The notes: generated from the letters alone by a model not told the origin. Counted from the stretch's first letter, positions 9,021 to 18,372 are shown. The stretch is 64,000 bases of DNA from Fusobacterium sp. FSA-380-WT-3A (GCF_012843705.1 NZ_JABAFQ010000006.1:39589-103588), one strand, 5' to 3'. Program-made: numbers and translations.

Positions 9021-10349
9021 ATGGAAAGAGCTATTATTTTTGGAAATGGTGTTAGTGGTAAAGGTGCAAAAAAATTACTTGAATCAGAAGGAGTTGAAGT
9101 TATTTTAGTAGATGATAATAGTGGTATTAAATCATCTGATGCAATTAAAATCTTAAATGAAATAAACCTTTTTATTAAAAGTCCTGGTATTCCTTTTGAT
9201 AATGAATTGGTAAAAAAAGCTTTAGATTTAGGAATTGAGGTTATTGATGAAATTGAATTAGGTTATAGATATATTATTGAAAAAAAATTGCCTACTAAAA
9301 TAATTGCTGTTACAGGAAGTAATGGAAAAACTACAACTACTTCTAAAACTACTGAACTATTACAAAAAGCTGGTTTTAAAGCTATGCATGCTGGTAATAT
9401 AGGAAATTCTTTTGCTGAATTAATTTTAAAAAATCCTGACCTTGATTATGTAGTTTTAGAGTTAAGTTCTTTCCAATTAGAGGGAATCAAAGATTTTAAA
9501 CCTTATATCTCTCTAATTGTAAATCTTTCTCCAGACCATCTTGACAGATATGCTGTAGTTGAAGATTATTATGAGGCTAAATTTAATATTTGTAAAAATC
9601 AAAAAGATAATGATATCTTTATTTATAATGTAAATGATGATGAAACTATGAAAAGAATTACATCAAAAGTTTTCTGTGATACAAGAACTATAACTGTTGG
9701 AAAAAATAAAGGGATTTCTAATTGTTTTGATGAAAATGGTTGGGTTCTTTATAATGGAGAAAAAGTTTTAGAAGTTGATAAGCTTTCATTAAAAGGAAAA
9801 CATAATTTAGAAAACTCTCTTTTCATAATTACAGTAGGTAAAATTTTAAATATTTCTAATGAAACAATACAAAACTGTTTATATAATACAAAATCTCTAG
9901 AGCACAGAATGGAATTATTCTATAAATGGGGACATACAGTATTTATAAATGATTCTAAAGGAACTAACTTAGATTCTACAAATTTTGCAATTGCTGCTTA
10001 TAAAGGTTCTACCCTTATCTGTGGTGGTAAAGATAAAGGTTTACCTTTAGATAGTATGGTTAAAAATATAAAACTTAATATTAAAAAAGTTTATTTAATA
10101 GGAAAAATGGCTGATAGAATTGAAAAATCTCTTTTAGAGGTTAACTATCCAAAAGAAAATATCTTCAATCTTGGAACATTAGAAAATGTACTAAAACATA
10201 TTAAAGAAACTATAACTTTAGAAGACAAAGAAGTAGTTTTACTTTCTCCATCAACTTCTAGTTATGACCAATTCAAATCTTTTGAACACAGAGGAAAAGT
10301 CTTTAAAGAATTAGTTAAAGAAATTTTTATTGGAGGAGAAATATTGTGA
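9021..10349 (+). CDS. murD: UDP-MurNAc-L-Ala:D-Glu ligase
   Basis: A 442-residue Mur ligase that adds D-glutamate to UDP-MurNAc-L-alanine. The N-terminal UDP-binding motif is IFGNGVSGKGA, the P-loop is VTGSNGKTTTT (about residues 101-111) and the central domain contains LSSFQLE and NLSPDHLDRY. The ATG at 9021 is chosen because GGAGG (9008-9012) sits 8 nt upstream; a TTG at 9006 in the same frame overlaps that site and would extend the protein by five residues. The stop codon overlaps the murG GTG start. Confidence 0.95.
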   Translation: MERAIIFGNGVSGKGAKKLLESEGVEVILVDDNSGIKSSDAIKILNEINLFIKSPGIPFDNELVKKALDLGIEVIDEIELGYRYIIEKKLPTKIIAVTGSNGKTTTTSKTTELLQKAGFKAMHAGNIGNSFAELILKNPDLDYVVLELSSFQLEGIKDFKPYISLIVNLSPDHLDRYAVVEDYYEAKFNICKNQKDNDIFIYNVNDDETMKRITSKVFCDTRTITVGKNKGISNCFDENGWVLYNGEKVLEVDKLSLKGKHNLENSLFIITVGKILNISNETIQNCLYNTKSLEHRMELFYKWGHTVFINDSKGTNLDSTNFAIAAYKGSTLICGGKDKGLPLDSMVKNIKLNIKKVYLIGKMADRIEKSLLEVNYPKENIFNLGTLENVLKHIKETITLEDKEVVLLSPSTSSYDQFKSFEHRGKVFKELVKEIFIGGEIL

Positions 10350-11413
10350 AAATAGTTATTACAACAGGAGGAACAGGTGGACATATTTATCCTGCTTTAT
10401 CTGTAGCTAAAGAATTTCAAAAAAGAGGGCATGAAGTTACCTTTGTTGGAAGCTCCTCAAGAATGGAAAAAGATTTAGTCCCAAAATCTGGAATTAATTT
10501 TATAGGTTTAAATATTAAACCTGGAAAGTCTATTAAAAATATTATTTCTATTTTCTTTTTAATTTTACATTGTATTAAATATATAAAAAGAGAAAATCCT
10601 GATGTTATTATAGGATTTGGAAATTATATCTCTTTTCCTATGGTTTGTGCTGCTTTTATTAAAAGAAAAAAAATATATCTTCAAGAACAAAACGCTAATA
10701 TAGGAATGACTAATAAATTTTTCTATAGATTTGCTGAAAAAGTGTTTCTAGCTTTTAATCACACTTTTGAAGAATTACCTATGAAGTTTCAGTATAAATT
10801 TAAAGTAACTGGAAATCCTTTAAGAGAAGAAATTTATAAAATAGATAAAAAAGAAGAAAGAGAAAAACTAAAAGTTTCTTCTGAAGAAAAAATTCTAGTT
10901 ATAACAGGTGGAAGTTTAGGAGCTAAAAGTATCAATGAAGCTATAGCAAAATATTGGGATGAATTAGAAAATAAAAAAGGGCTTAGAATTTATTGGGCTA
11001 CTGGTACTAAAAATTATGAAGATATCTTAAAAAATTTAGAAATAAAAAATGTTAATCATGTAGTAAAACCATATTTTGATAATCTTATTAATGTTATGGG
11101 AGCTGCCGATTTAATTATTTGTAGAGCTGGAGCCTTAACTATATCTGAAATTATTCAACTTGAAAAACCAGCTATATTAATTCCATACAATTCTGTAAAA
11201 GTAGGTCAGTATGAAAATGCTATGATATTAAAAGAAGCTGGTGGAGCTCTTATTTATAATGATAAAGAAGTGGATGAAGCAATTGAAACAGCTCTAGAAA
11301 TTTTAGAAAATGAAAATATTTTACATAAAATGGGAAACAATATTAAAAACTTAAAAATAAATAATGCTACAAAAGCAATTGTAGATACAATTGAAATTTG
11401 GAGGAACAATTAA
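10346..11413 (+). CDS. murG: UDP-GlcNAc:lipid I GlcNAc transferase
   Basis: A 355-residue GT28 glycosyltransferase that converts lipid I to lipid II at the inner face of the membrane. The first G-loop TTGGTGGHIYPAL (residues 6-18) and the UDP-GlcNAc-binding C-terminal domain with ITGGSLGAKSIN (about 186-197) and RAGALTISEI (about 252-261) are clear. The start is GTG, overlapping the murD stop by 4 nt (GTGA), with GGAGGAG 7 nt upstream, so translation is probably coupled. The stop overlaps the murC ATG by 1 nt. Confidence 0.95.
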   Translation: MKIVITTGGTGGHIYPALSVAKEFQKRGHEVTFVGSSSRMEKDLVPKSGINFIGLNIKPGKSIKNIISIFFLILHCIKYIKRENPDVIIGFGNYISFPMVCAAFIKRKKIYLQEQNANIGMTNKFFYRFAEKVFLAFNHTFEELPMKFQYKFKVTGNPLREEIYKIDKKEEREKLKVSSEEKILVITGGSLGAKSINEAIAKYWDELENKKGLRIYWATGTKNYEDILKNLEIKNVNHVVKPYFDNLINVMGAADLIICRAGALTISEIIQLEKPAILIPYNSVKVGQYENAMILKEAGGALIYNDKEVDEAIETALEILENENILHKMGNNIKNLKINNATKAIVDTIEIWRNN

Positions 11414-12741
11414 TGAAAAATATCTTTTTTGTTGGCATCAATGGTATAGGTATGAGTGGTTTAGCTCAGATAATGAAAACATTAAATTACAATGTTTCTG
11501 GTTCAGACCTTTCTAATAGTTATTTATCTGAAAAAATGAAAAATCAAGGTATCAATATTTATTCTAAACATGACAGTAAAAATATTGACAATATTGATAC
11601 ACTTATAGTTTCTACAGCTATTGGAGAAAATAATCCCGAATATAAGAGAGCTAAAGAAAATAATTTAACTATTATTAAAAGAGGAGAACTTTTAGCTAAT
11701 CTTTTAAACGAAAAAATAGGAATTGCTGTGGCTGGTACTCATGGTAAAACTACAACTAGTTCTATGCTTTCTTCTGTTTTATTAGAAAAGGACCCAACTA
11801 TAGTTGTTGGAGGAATTATTCCTGAAATCAGTTCTAATGCTAGATGTGGTAAAAGTGATTTATTTGTAGCTGAAGCTGATGAAAGTGATAACTCTTTCTT
11901 ATTTATGAAACCTAAATATTCTATCATCACAAATATTGAAGCTGATCATTTAGAAAAACATGGATGTTTAAATAATATTATTCATTCATTTAATACTTTT
12001 GTTTCTCAAACTTCTGAAGAAATTATTATTTGTGAAGATTGTCCAAATTGTAATGATATAATTAAAAATCATTCAGTAAAAACTTATAGTTTAATTAATA
12101 AAAAAGCCTTTCTTTTCGCTGACAATATAAGAGTTTATGGGAAAAAAACTTTTTTCGATGTATATATAAATGAAGAATATCTAGGTGAATTTATATTAAG
12201 TATCCCTGGAAAACATAATGTTTATAATTCTTTACCTGTTATATATTTAGGCCTAAAATTTGGAGTTTCTAAAGAAAATATTAAAAAATCTATATCTAAC
12301 TTTACAGGTGCTAAAAGAAGATATGATATCTTATTAGATAAAGAAAATGTCAAAGTAATAGATGATTATGGACATCATCCTACTGAAATAAGAGCTACTC
12401 TTGAAGGAGCTAAAAGTATTGAAAATAAAGAAATTACTGTTATTTTCCAACCTCATAGATTTAGTAGAATTAAATTTTTATTAGACCAATTTGAAGGTGC
12501 TTTTGATAAAGCTGATGAACTTATACTTTTACCTGTTTACAGTGCTGGAGAAAAAGATGAGTTTGGAGTTACTATTGAAAATCTTTTTGAAAAAATAAAA
12601 CATCCTAATTCAAGGATTGTATTTTCTGAAAGTGAATTAGAAAAAGATATACTATCTAAGAATATCCCTAGAACATATATATTTATGGGAGCTGGTAATA
12701 TCTCTACTTTTGCTCATTCTATTGCTGAAAAATTAAAATAA
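11413..12741 (+). CDS. murC: UDP-N-acetylmuramate:L-alanine ligase
   Basis: A 442-residue Mur ligase that adds the first amino acid, L-alanine, to UDP-MurNAc. The N-terminal motif GINGIGMSGLA (about residues 8-18), P-loop AVAGTHGKTTTS (about 108-119), the EADESD block and DDYGHHPTE (about 318-326) identify MurC. The ATG at 11413 shares one base with the murG stop, and GGAGG lies at 11400-11404; an in-frame TTG at 11398 overlaps that site and is unlikely to be used. Gap to murB is 16 bp. Confidence 0.95.
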   Translation: MKNIFFVGINGIGMSGLAQIMKTLNYNVSGSDLSNSYLSEKMKNQGINIYSKHDSKNIDNIDTLIVSTAIGENNPEYKRAKENNLTIIKRGELLANLLNEKIGIAVAGTHGKTTTSSMLSSVLLEKDPTIVVGGIIPEISSNARCGKSDLFVAEADESDNSFLFMKPKYSIITNIEADHLEKHGCLNNIIHSFNTFVSQTSEEIIICEDCPNCNDIIKNHSVKTYSLINKKAFLFADNIRVYGKKTFFDVYINEEYLGEFILSIPGKHNVYNSLPVIYLGLKFGVSKENIKKSISNFTGAKRRYDILLDKENVKVIDDYGHHPTEIRATLEGAKSIENKEITVIFQPHRFSRIKFLLDQFEGAFDKADELILLPVYSAGEKDEFGVTIENLFEKIKHPNSRIVFSESELEKDILSKNIPRTYIFMGAGNISTFAHSIAEKLK

Positions 12742-12757
12742 TTATTGAGGTCTCAAT

Positions 12758-13597
12758 ATGATTATAACTAAAAACTATAATATGAAGAATCATTCTAGCA
12801 TAAAAATTGGTGGTGTAGCTAGACAATTTATTGAAATAGAAAATAAAGAAGAATTATATCCACTATTGAAAAATTTAAAAAATTATTTTATAATAGGAAA
12901 TGGGACTAACCTTCTTTTATCTGATGATTTTTTAGATTTGAATTTTATTTCATTAAAAAAATTACGTAAAATATCTATTATTGATGAAAATAGAATAAAT
13001 GTAGAAGCAGGTTTAGATTTTCCTCTTTTTCTTAATTATTTAGAGAAAAATAATCTTTCTGGATTGGAAGAATTAATAGGAATCCCTGGTACTGTAGGTG
13101 GGCTTATTTTTATGAATGGCGGTGCCCATGGAAGAGAAATTTTTGATTGTATAGAAAGTATTGAAATTTTAGATGAAAAAGGGAATATTTCAATAATAGA
13201 AAAAAAAGATTTAAAAATAGGTTATCGTTATACTGAAATAAAAGAACATAATTGGATTGTTCTAAGTGCAAATTTTATATTTCAAAAAAATTTTAATAAA
13301 GAATTGACTGAAGAGATAAAAAATAAAAGAAAAAATTCTCAACCACTTGAATTCCCTAATTTAGGTAGTACCTTTAAGAATCCATCTGGTTTTTTTGCAG
13401 CAAAACTTATTTCAGAATCTGGTTTACAAGGTCATAAGATAGGGGGAGCTCAAATTTCTACAAAGCATTCTAATTTTATTGTTAATGTTGATGGAGCTAC
13501 ATTTTCAGATGTTACTTCATTAATAAAATTAGTAGAAAAAACTATCAAAGAAAAATATAATATTAACTTAGAAAAAGAAATAATAGTTTTAAAATAA
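12758..13597 (+). CDS. murB: UDP-N-acetylenolpyruvoylglucosamine reductase
   Basis: A 279-residue FAD/NADPH enzyme that reduces enolpyruvyl-UDP-GlcNAc to UDP-MurNAc. The FAD-binding segments IGNGTNLLLSD (about 46-56) and IGIPGTVGG (about 107-115) and the catalytic region LGSTFKNPSG (about 199-208), then GGAQISTKHSNFIVN, are of the short type II MurB found in Gram-positives. Start ATG is preceded by TTGAGG. It lies between murC and ddl, an arrangement also seen in many dcw clusters. Confidence 0.94.
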   Translation: MIITKNYNMKNHSSIKIGGVARQFIEIENKEELYPLLKNLKNYFIIGNGTNLLLSDDFLDLNFISLKKLRKISIIDENRINVEAGLDFPLFLNYLEKNNLSGLEELIGIPGTVGGLIFMNGGAHGREIFDCIESIEILDEKGNISIIEKKDLKIGYRYTEIKEHNWIVLSANFIFQKNFNKELTEEIKNKRKNSQPLEFPNLGSTFKNPSGFFAAKLISESGLQGHKIGGAQISTKHSNFIVNVDGATFSDVTSLIKLVEKTIKEKYNINLEKEIIVLK

Positions 13598-13612
13598 AGG
13601 GGGAATACAATT

Positions 13613-14482
13613 TTGAGAATAGCTGTATTTATGGGAGGAATTTCCTCTGAAAGAGAAATATCTTTAAAAACAGGAAAAGCTATATTAGAAAGTCTTCAAA
13701 GACAAGGCTATGATGCTTATGGTATTGAACTTAATCATGAAAATTTACTATCTGCTTTCCTTGAAAATGAATATGACTTAGCTTATTTAGCGCTACACGG
13801 TGTCTATGGAGAAGATGGAAGAATACAAGGACTTCTTGATATCTTAGGTAAAAAATATACTGGTTCTGGTATGATTGCTAGTGCTGTATCTATGGATAAA
13901 AATTTAACTAAACATGTAGCTGAAAATATAGGAATTCCAGTTCCAAAAAGTTATTCAAAGGAAGAAATTGAATCTATAGAAAAATATCCTATTGTTGTTA
14001 AACCTAGTACTGAAGGTTCTACTATAGGACTTTATATTTGTAATAATCTTGAAGAACTAAAAAAAGCTATTGAGTTTTCTGGTGATAAAGATATTACAAT
14101 AGAAGACTTTATAAAAGGTGAGGAACTTACTGTTGGAGTTATTGAAGGAGAATCTCTAGGAGTTATAAGAATAAAACCAAAAAATGGTCTTTACGATTTT
14201 ACTTCTAAATATACTAAAGGAATGACTGAATATGAATTTCCTGCTAAAATAGATGAAGATTCTTATAATAAAGCTATGGAATATGCATCAAAAATTCATA
14301 AAGCTCTTAATATGCGTGGAATTTCTAGAAGTGATTTTATTTTGAGAGAAAATGAAATTTTCTTCCTTGAAGTCAATAGTTGTCCTGGAATGACTGAAAC
14401 TAGTCTTGTTCCTAAAGTAGCTACTTTAAAAGGATATTCTTTTGATGATTTAACAAGAAAAATGGTTGAAAATTTTAAATAA
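13613..14482 (+). CDS. ddl: D-alanine:D-alanine ligase
   Basis: A 289-residue ATP-grasp ligase that forms the D-Ala-D-Ala dipeptide used by MurF. The N terminus MRIAVFMGGISSEREISLKT, the LHGVYGEDG motif (about residues 62-70), VKPSTEGSTIG (about 129-139) and the metal/ATP region FFLEVNSCPGMTETS (about 251-265) are diagnostic. The start is TTG at 13613, supported by AAGGGGG 9 nt upstream and by the conserved N terminus; no ATG fits before the conserved glycine-rich loop. It is slightly shorter than average (about 300-360). Confidence 0.94.
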   Translation: MRIAVFMGGISSEREISLKTGKAILESLQRQGYDAYGIELNHENLLSAFLENEYDLAYLALHGVYGEDGRIQGLLDILGKKYTGSGMIASAVSMDKNLTKHVAENIGIPVPKSYSKEEIESIEKYPIVVKPSTEGSTIGLYICNNLEELKKAIEFSGDKDITIEDFIKGEELTVGVIEGESLGVIRIKPKNGLYDFTSKYTKGMTEYEFPAKIDEDSYNKAMEYASKIHKALNMRGISRSDFILRENEIFFLEVNSCPGMTETSLVPKVATLKGYSFDDLTRKMVENFK

Positions 14483-14502
14483 ATATACTATAGGTGATTT
14501 TT

Positions 14503-15192
14503 TTGGGATTACTTATTCGTTTAAGCATATTTGTTCTATTATCAGTTGGAATTATTAAAACACACAATAATTTTTTTAAAAGAGATGACTATAAAATTAA
14601 TTCTGTAGAAATAACTGGTTTATCTGAAGAAAAAAAAGATGAATTTTCATTTTTTAAAGATAATTTTTTAGGAGAATCCCTTTTACATATAGATGCTGAT
14701 AAAATTAAAAATTTCATAAAACAAGATGTCAGAATAGAAGATGTCAAAGTTAATATATCAGATTATAATAAGCTAAATATTGATATAAAAAAAAGAAAAC
14801 CAAAATATTATTTACAATATAATAATAGTATTTTTTTGATTGATAAAAATAATATTATATACGGTGAAATACATGAAGAAAAAATTTCTAGCCTTCCTTT
14901 TATTTTAGTAAAAAATAGCTTTGAAATTTTACCATTATTGGGTATAATAAAGAATATCGAAAATATTTTAAAAGGTAGCATTTCTCAAATATATAAAGTA
15001 GATGACAATTGTATTAATATTGTTTTAACAAATGGTTCTATTTTAAAAACTAATGAAAAAGTACCTTTAGAAAAATATGTAATAGGTGAAACATTATGTT
15101 TTGGATTATCTAAAAATAAAAAAATAGACTATGTTGACCTTAGATTCCAAGATTACATAGTCAAATATTTGGAGGATAAAAATGGGGAATAA
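14503..15192 (+). CDS. ftsQ: Cell division protein FtsQ/DivIB
   Basis: A bitopic membrane protein of about 229 residues: one N-terminal transmembrane segment (LLIRLSIFVLLSVGII), a POTRA-like region beginning YKINSVEITGL and continuing through DVRIEDVKV, and a C-terminal beta domain. It links the divisome to cell wall synthesis. Sequence conservation in this family is low, so the call rests on topology, the POTRA pattern and position between ddl and ftsA. The start is uncertain: TTG 14503 lies 5 nt after AGGTGA, while a GTG at 14494 overlaps that site. The 3' end overlaps ftsA by 11 nt. Confidence 0.85.
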   Translation: MGLLIRLSIFVLLSVGIIKTHNNFFKRDDYKINSVEITGLSEEKKDEFSFFKDNFLGESLLHIDADKIKNFIKQDVRIEDVKVNISDYNKLNIDIKKRKPKYYLQYNNSIFLIDKNNIIYGEIHEEKISSLPFILVKNSFEILPLLGIIKNIENILKGSISQIYKVDDNCINIVLTNGSILKTNEKVPLEKYVIGETLCFGLSKNKKIDYVDLRFQDYIVKYLEDKNGE

Positions 15193-16468
15193 CAGTATAC
15201 ACAAGTTTGTTCTTGATATAGGAAATTCAACTATTAAATTATTAGCTGGAGAACTTGATGAAACAGGAAATAAATTAAGAGTTATCAGTTATCAAGAAGT
15301 TAAAACTCAAGGAATGAAAAAAAATATTATTGAAAATCCTATTATTTTAAGTAACTGTATCAAAGATGTTGTTAAACTTGTAGAAGAAGAAACAGGGCTT
15401 ATTGTTGAAAAAGTTACTTTAGGGTATGGGGGAACTAATATTTTCTCAAGGACTAAAAATGTTAAAATTGATTTTAATCAAGAAAAAGTCATAACTAATG
15501 AGGATATAGAAAAACTTTATAGTATAGCTTATCATGATTTGTGTAATAACGATGAAGAACTTTTAGAAAGAGAAATTTATAATACAAAAGTCAATAATGG
15601 TGGACTTATAAAAAATCCTATTGGAATGGTTGGAAGATATTTCCAAGGAGATGTTCATTTAATTTTTATAAAAAAAGAAAATCTAAATGATTTATTAGAA
15701 GTTATTCACAGAGCTGATTTAGAAGTAGAATCTACTATATTAAATTCATATGCAGCAGCTAAATCTACTCTTAAAGAGGAAGATAAAAAAAGTGGTGTTG
15801 CTCTTATTGATATTGGTGGTGGAAGTACAGATATCATCATTTACAAAAATAATAAACTTATATATACTAAATCTCTTCCTATTGGAGGATATCATTACCT
15901 TAGCGATTTAGGATATATTTATAATGTTTCACTAGAAGAAGCTCAAAGTATTATTTATAAAACAGCAGTTATAAAAGGTAATAAATATATTTTACCTAGT
16001 AAGGAACTTGAAATAAAATCTGTTTCTGAAGCAATCAATGCTCGTTCTAGTGATTTTATTGGACTTATTAGAAAAACTATAGATGAATCTGGTTTCCAAG
16101 GATATCTTGAAAAAGGTATTTTCTTAACTGGAGGAGTTGCTAAAATGGATGAAATGTACGATTGGATTAATATAAAAATTGGTTACCCTGTAACAAGAGT
16201 TAATCCTCTAAGAATAAATGGTATAATAAATCCTACTCCTGAAATGTCTGTATCAATTGGTATTCTTTTAGAAATTATGGAGAAAGAGTACTTAGAAATA
16301 AAGAAAAGAGAAAAAGAACAAAATGAAAAAAATACTTCTTCTGAAATAGCAAGTAATGTTACTGAAAATTCTACTGAAAAAAATGCTAATGAATCTGCTG
16401 AAAAAATTAATCAAAAAACTAAAAAGAAAGAAAGTTTCTGGAAGAAAATATTTTCTAATTTTATATAA
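15182..16468 (+). CDS. ftsA: Cell division protein FtsA (actin-like FtsZ membrane tether)
   Basis: A 428-residue actin-fold ATPase. The phosphate-1 motif is LDIGNSTIKLL (residues 12-22), the phosphate-2 motif LIDIGGGSTDIII (about 202-214) and the adenosine motif FLTGGVAKMD (about 316-325). An acidic, Asn/Glu/Ser-rich linker (about 385-412) precedes a short amphipathic C-terminal helix, SFWKKIFSNFI, that matches the membrane-targeting sequence of FtsA. The GGAGG site lies within the end of ftsQ, whose last 11 nt overlap this gene. ftsZ follows after 18 bp. Confidence 0.94.
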   Translation: MGNNSIHKFVLDIGNSTIKLLAGELDETGNKLRVISYQEVKTQGMKKNIIENPIILSNCIKDVVKLVEEETGLIVEKVTLGYGGTNIFSRTKNVKIDFNQEKVITNEDIEKLYSIAYHDLCNNDEELLEREIYNTKVNNGGLIKNPIGMVGRYFQGDVHLIFIKKENLNDLLEVIHRADLEVESTILNSYAAAKSTLKEEDKKSGVALIDIGGGSTDIIIYKNNKLIYTKSLPIGGYHYLSDLGYIYNVSLEEAQSIIYKTAVIKGNKYILPSKELEIKSVSEAINARSSDFIGLIRKTIDESGFQGYLEKGIFLTGGVAKMDEMYDWINIKIGYPVTRVNPLRINGIINPTPEMSVSIGILLEIMEKEYLEIKKREKEQNEKNTSSEIASNVTENSTEKNANESAEKINQKTKKKESFWKKIFSNFI

Positions 16469-16486
16469 AATATTGGGAGGTTATAA

Positions 16487-17563
16487 ATGTCTGACAACAT
16501 TGTAAAAATAAAAGTTATTGGAGCTGGTGGAGCTGGTGGAAATGCTATAAACGATATGATAACTACTGGAGTTTCTGGGGTTGAATTTATAGCAGCTAAT
16601 ACAGATGCTCAAGATTTAAGTAAATCTCTAGCTGATGTAAGAGTCCAATTAGGGGAAAAATTAACTAGAGGACTTGGAGCTGGAGCTAATCCTGATGTAG
16701 GAAGAGAATCTGCTGAAGAAGATGTTGATAAATTAAAACAACTTCTTGAAGATGCTGATATGTTATTTATTACAGCTGGAATGGGTGGAGGTACTGGTAC
16801 TGGTTCTTCTCCTGTAATAGCTAGAATAGCTAAAGAATTAGGAATTTTAACTGTAGGTATAGTTACAAAACCTTTTGGATTTGAAGGGGGAAAAAGAAGA
16901 AATAATGCTGAAAGGGGAATTGCTGAATTAAAACAATATGTTGACTCTTTAGTAGTTATCCCTAATGACAAATTATTTGAATTACCTGATAAAACAATAA
17001 CTCTACAAAATGCTTTTAAAGAAGCTAATAATATCTTAAAAATTGGTATTAAAGGTGTAGCTGACTTAATGATTGGAAATGGTCTTATAAATCTTGACTT
17101 TGCTGATATTAAAACTACTATGCAAAATTCAGGAGTTGCTGTTTTAGGATTTGGAGAAGGAGATGGAGAAAATAGAGCTATGAAAGCTACTGAAAAAGCT
17201 TTAAAATCTCCTCTATTAGAAAAATCAATTTCTGGAGCTAGTAAAATCCTTCTTAATATAGCTGGTTCTTCTGATTTAACTTTAATGGAAGCTCAATCTA
17301 TAGCTAATATTGTTAAAGAAGCAGCTGGAAAAGACGCTGATGATGTTATGTTTGGTGTTAATATCAATGATGAATTAGAAGATAGAATAGAAGTTACTAT
17401 TATAGCTAATAATTTCGTTGATGAAATGGAAAAAACTGAACCATTTATCAATATTCAATCAAAACAAGAAAAAGTTTCAACTACTCCTGTTGAGTCAAAT
17501 ACTACTACTAGAAACAATGATTTAGATTTAGATTTACCACCTTGGATTAGAAGCAGTAGATAA
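16487..17563 (+). CDS. ftsZ: Cell division GTPase FtsZ
   Basis: A 358-residue tubulin homologue that forms the Z ring. The N-terminal GAGGAGGNAIN (residues 12-22), the tubulin signature GMGGGTGTGSSP (about 100-111) and the T7-loop region NLDFADIKTTM (about 202-212) are present. A short Ser/Thr/Asn-rich linker ends in the conserved C-terminal peptide DLDLPPWIRSSR, which binds FtsA. GGGAGG precedes the ATG. It is the last gene of the dcw cluster and is followed by a hairpin terminator. Confidence 0.97.
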   Translation: MSDNIVKIKVIGAGGAGGNAINDMITTGVSGVEFIAANTDAQDLSKSLADVRVQLGEKLTRGLGAGANPDVGRESAEEDVDKLKQLLEDADMLFITAGMGGGTGTGSSPVIARIAKELGILTVGIVTKPFGFEGGKRRNNAERGIAELKQYVDSLVVIPNDKLFELPDKTITLQNAFKEANNILKIGIKGVADLMIGNGLINLDFADIKTTMQNSGVAVLGFGEGDGENRAMKATEKALKSPLLEKSISGASKILLNIAGSSDLTLMEAQSIANIVKEAAGKDADDVMFGVNINDELEDRIEVTIIANNFVDEMEKTEPFINIQSKQEKVSTTPVESNTTTRNNDLDLDLPPWIRSSR

Positions 17564-17570
17564 AAAAATA

Positions 17571-17606
17571 AAGAGTATTGTAATATTTACAGTACTCTTT
17601 TTTGTT
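17571..17606 (+). terminator. Terminator of the mur/fts cluster
   Basis: The stem AAGAGTATTGTAA/TTACAGTACTCTT (one G-U pair) with a short loop is followed by a T-rich run, 8 bp after the ftsZ stop. Confidence 0.85.
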
Positions 17607-17683
17607 TTTTAATACCATATTTTTCACTTTTATTTTATATTCTTTATTTTTTTATTATAATTTTCTAAAATATAAAAAAATCC

Positions 17684-17712
17684 TTGATTTTATTATAAAA
17701 ATATGATATTAT
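17684..17712 (+). promoter_or_regulatory. Promoter of rpsF-rpsR
   Basis: TTGATT (17684-17689), a 17-nt spacer and TATTAT (17707-17712); a second possible -10, TATAAT, overlaps at 17710-17715. The start of transcription would be near 17720, giving a leader of about 55 nt. Confidence 0.7.
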
Positions 17713-17718
17713 AATTAA

Positions 17719-17750
17719 GGCCCTGCTCAATTAATTTAATTTTTTGGGCT
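17719..17750 (+). promoter_or_regulatory. rpsF leader hairpin, candidate S6:S18 autoregulatory site
   Basis: GCCC (17720-17723) can pair with GGGC (17746-17749), extended by a G-U pair, around an asymmetric internal loop (TGCTC opposite TTTT) and an upper stem AATTA/TAATT. rpsF operons in several phyla carry a leader element bound by the S6:S18 complex (established knowledge), so this position is suggestive. I cannot see the CCG bulge of the known consensus, so the call is tentative. Confidence 0.35.
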
Positions 17751-17775
17751 AAAACCATAGGGAGGAGGTAAACAA

Positions 17776-18060
17776 ATGAAAGCTTACGAAATCATGTACA
17801 TCATCAACCCAACTGTTTTAGAAGAAGGTAGAGAAGCTGTTATGGCTAAAGTTAATGATATCTTAACTGCTGCTGGAGCAACTGTTGCTAAAACTGAAAA
17901 ATGGGGAGAAAGAAAATTAGCTTATCCTATCGACAAAAAGAAAACAGGATTTTATGTGCTTGTTACTTTAGAAATGGACGGAACTAAATTAGTAGATGTT
18001 GAAAGAAAACTTAACATTACTGAAGAAGTAATGAGATATATCATCGTTAAAAAAGACTAG
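17776..18060 (+). CDS. rpsF: 30S ribosomal protein S6
   Basis: A 94-residue protein matching S6 throughout: [13 protein letters not shown] at the N terminus, [13 protein letters not shown] near residue 55 and YVLVTLEMD, ending in a basic tail. It binds the central domain of 16S rRNA together with S18. It has a strong GGGAGGAGG site and more C-ending codons (TAC, ATC, AAC) than neighbouring genes, as expected for a highly expressed gene. rpsR follows after 53 bp; ssb, which often lies between them, is absent. Confidence 0.97.
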   Translation: MKAYEIMYIINPTVLEEGREAVMAKVNDILTAAGATVAKTEKWGERKLAYPIDKKKTGFYVLVTLEMDGTKLVDVERKLNITEEVMRYIIVKKD

Positions 18061-18113
18061 TTTCAAAAAATCTATTATTAAGTAAAAGTTTATTTCAAAA
18101 GGAGGTATTTAAA

Positions 18114-18332
18114 ATGGCTGAATTCAGAAGAAGAAGAGCTAAATTAAGAGTTAAAGCTGAAGAAATCGATTACAAAAATGTTGATCTTTTAAAAAGATTC
18201 GTTTCTGATAAAGGAAGAATAAACCCATCTAGAGTAACTGGAGCTAATGCTAAGTTACAAAGAAAAATAGCTAAAGCTATTAAAAGAGCTAGAAATATCG
18301 CTTTAATTCCTTATACAAGAATAGAAAAGTAA
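18114..18332 (+). CDS. rpsR: 30S ribosomal protein S18
   Basis: A 72-residue basic protein with the S18 core: [25 protein letters not shown] N terminus, then [20 protein letters not shown] and a C-terminal [13 protein letters not shown]. It lacks the Cys residues of zinc-type S18. An AAAGGAGG site precedes the ATG. It is the partner of S6 in the 30S platform and is co-transcribed with rpsF, then terminated by a hairpin 9 bp downstream. Confidence 0.97.
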   Translation: MAEFRRRRAKLRVKAEEIDYKNVDLLKRFVSDKGRINPSRVTGANAKLQRKIAKAIKRARNIALIPYTRIEK

Positions 18333-18341
18333 TTTAGATAA

Positions 18342-18372
18342 AAAAAGCAGAAAATAAATTTCTGCTTTTTTT
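18342..18372 (+). terminator. Terminator of rpsF-rpsR
   Basis: A 12-bp perfect stem AAAAAGCAGAAA/TTTCTGCTTTTT is followed by eight T residues. Confidence 0.9.

Noticed and set aside
16609..16971. 120-codon minus-strand ORF inside ftsZ
   Set aside because: Antisense to the conserved FtsZ GTPase core, with no start signals.
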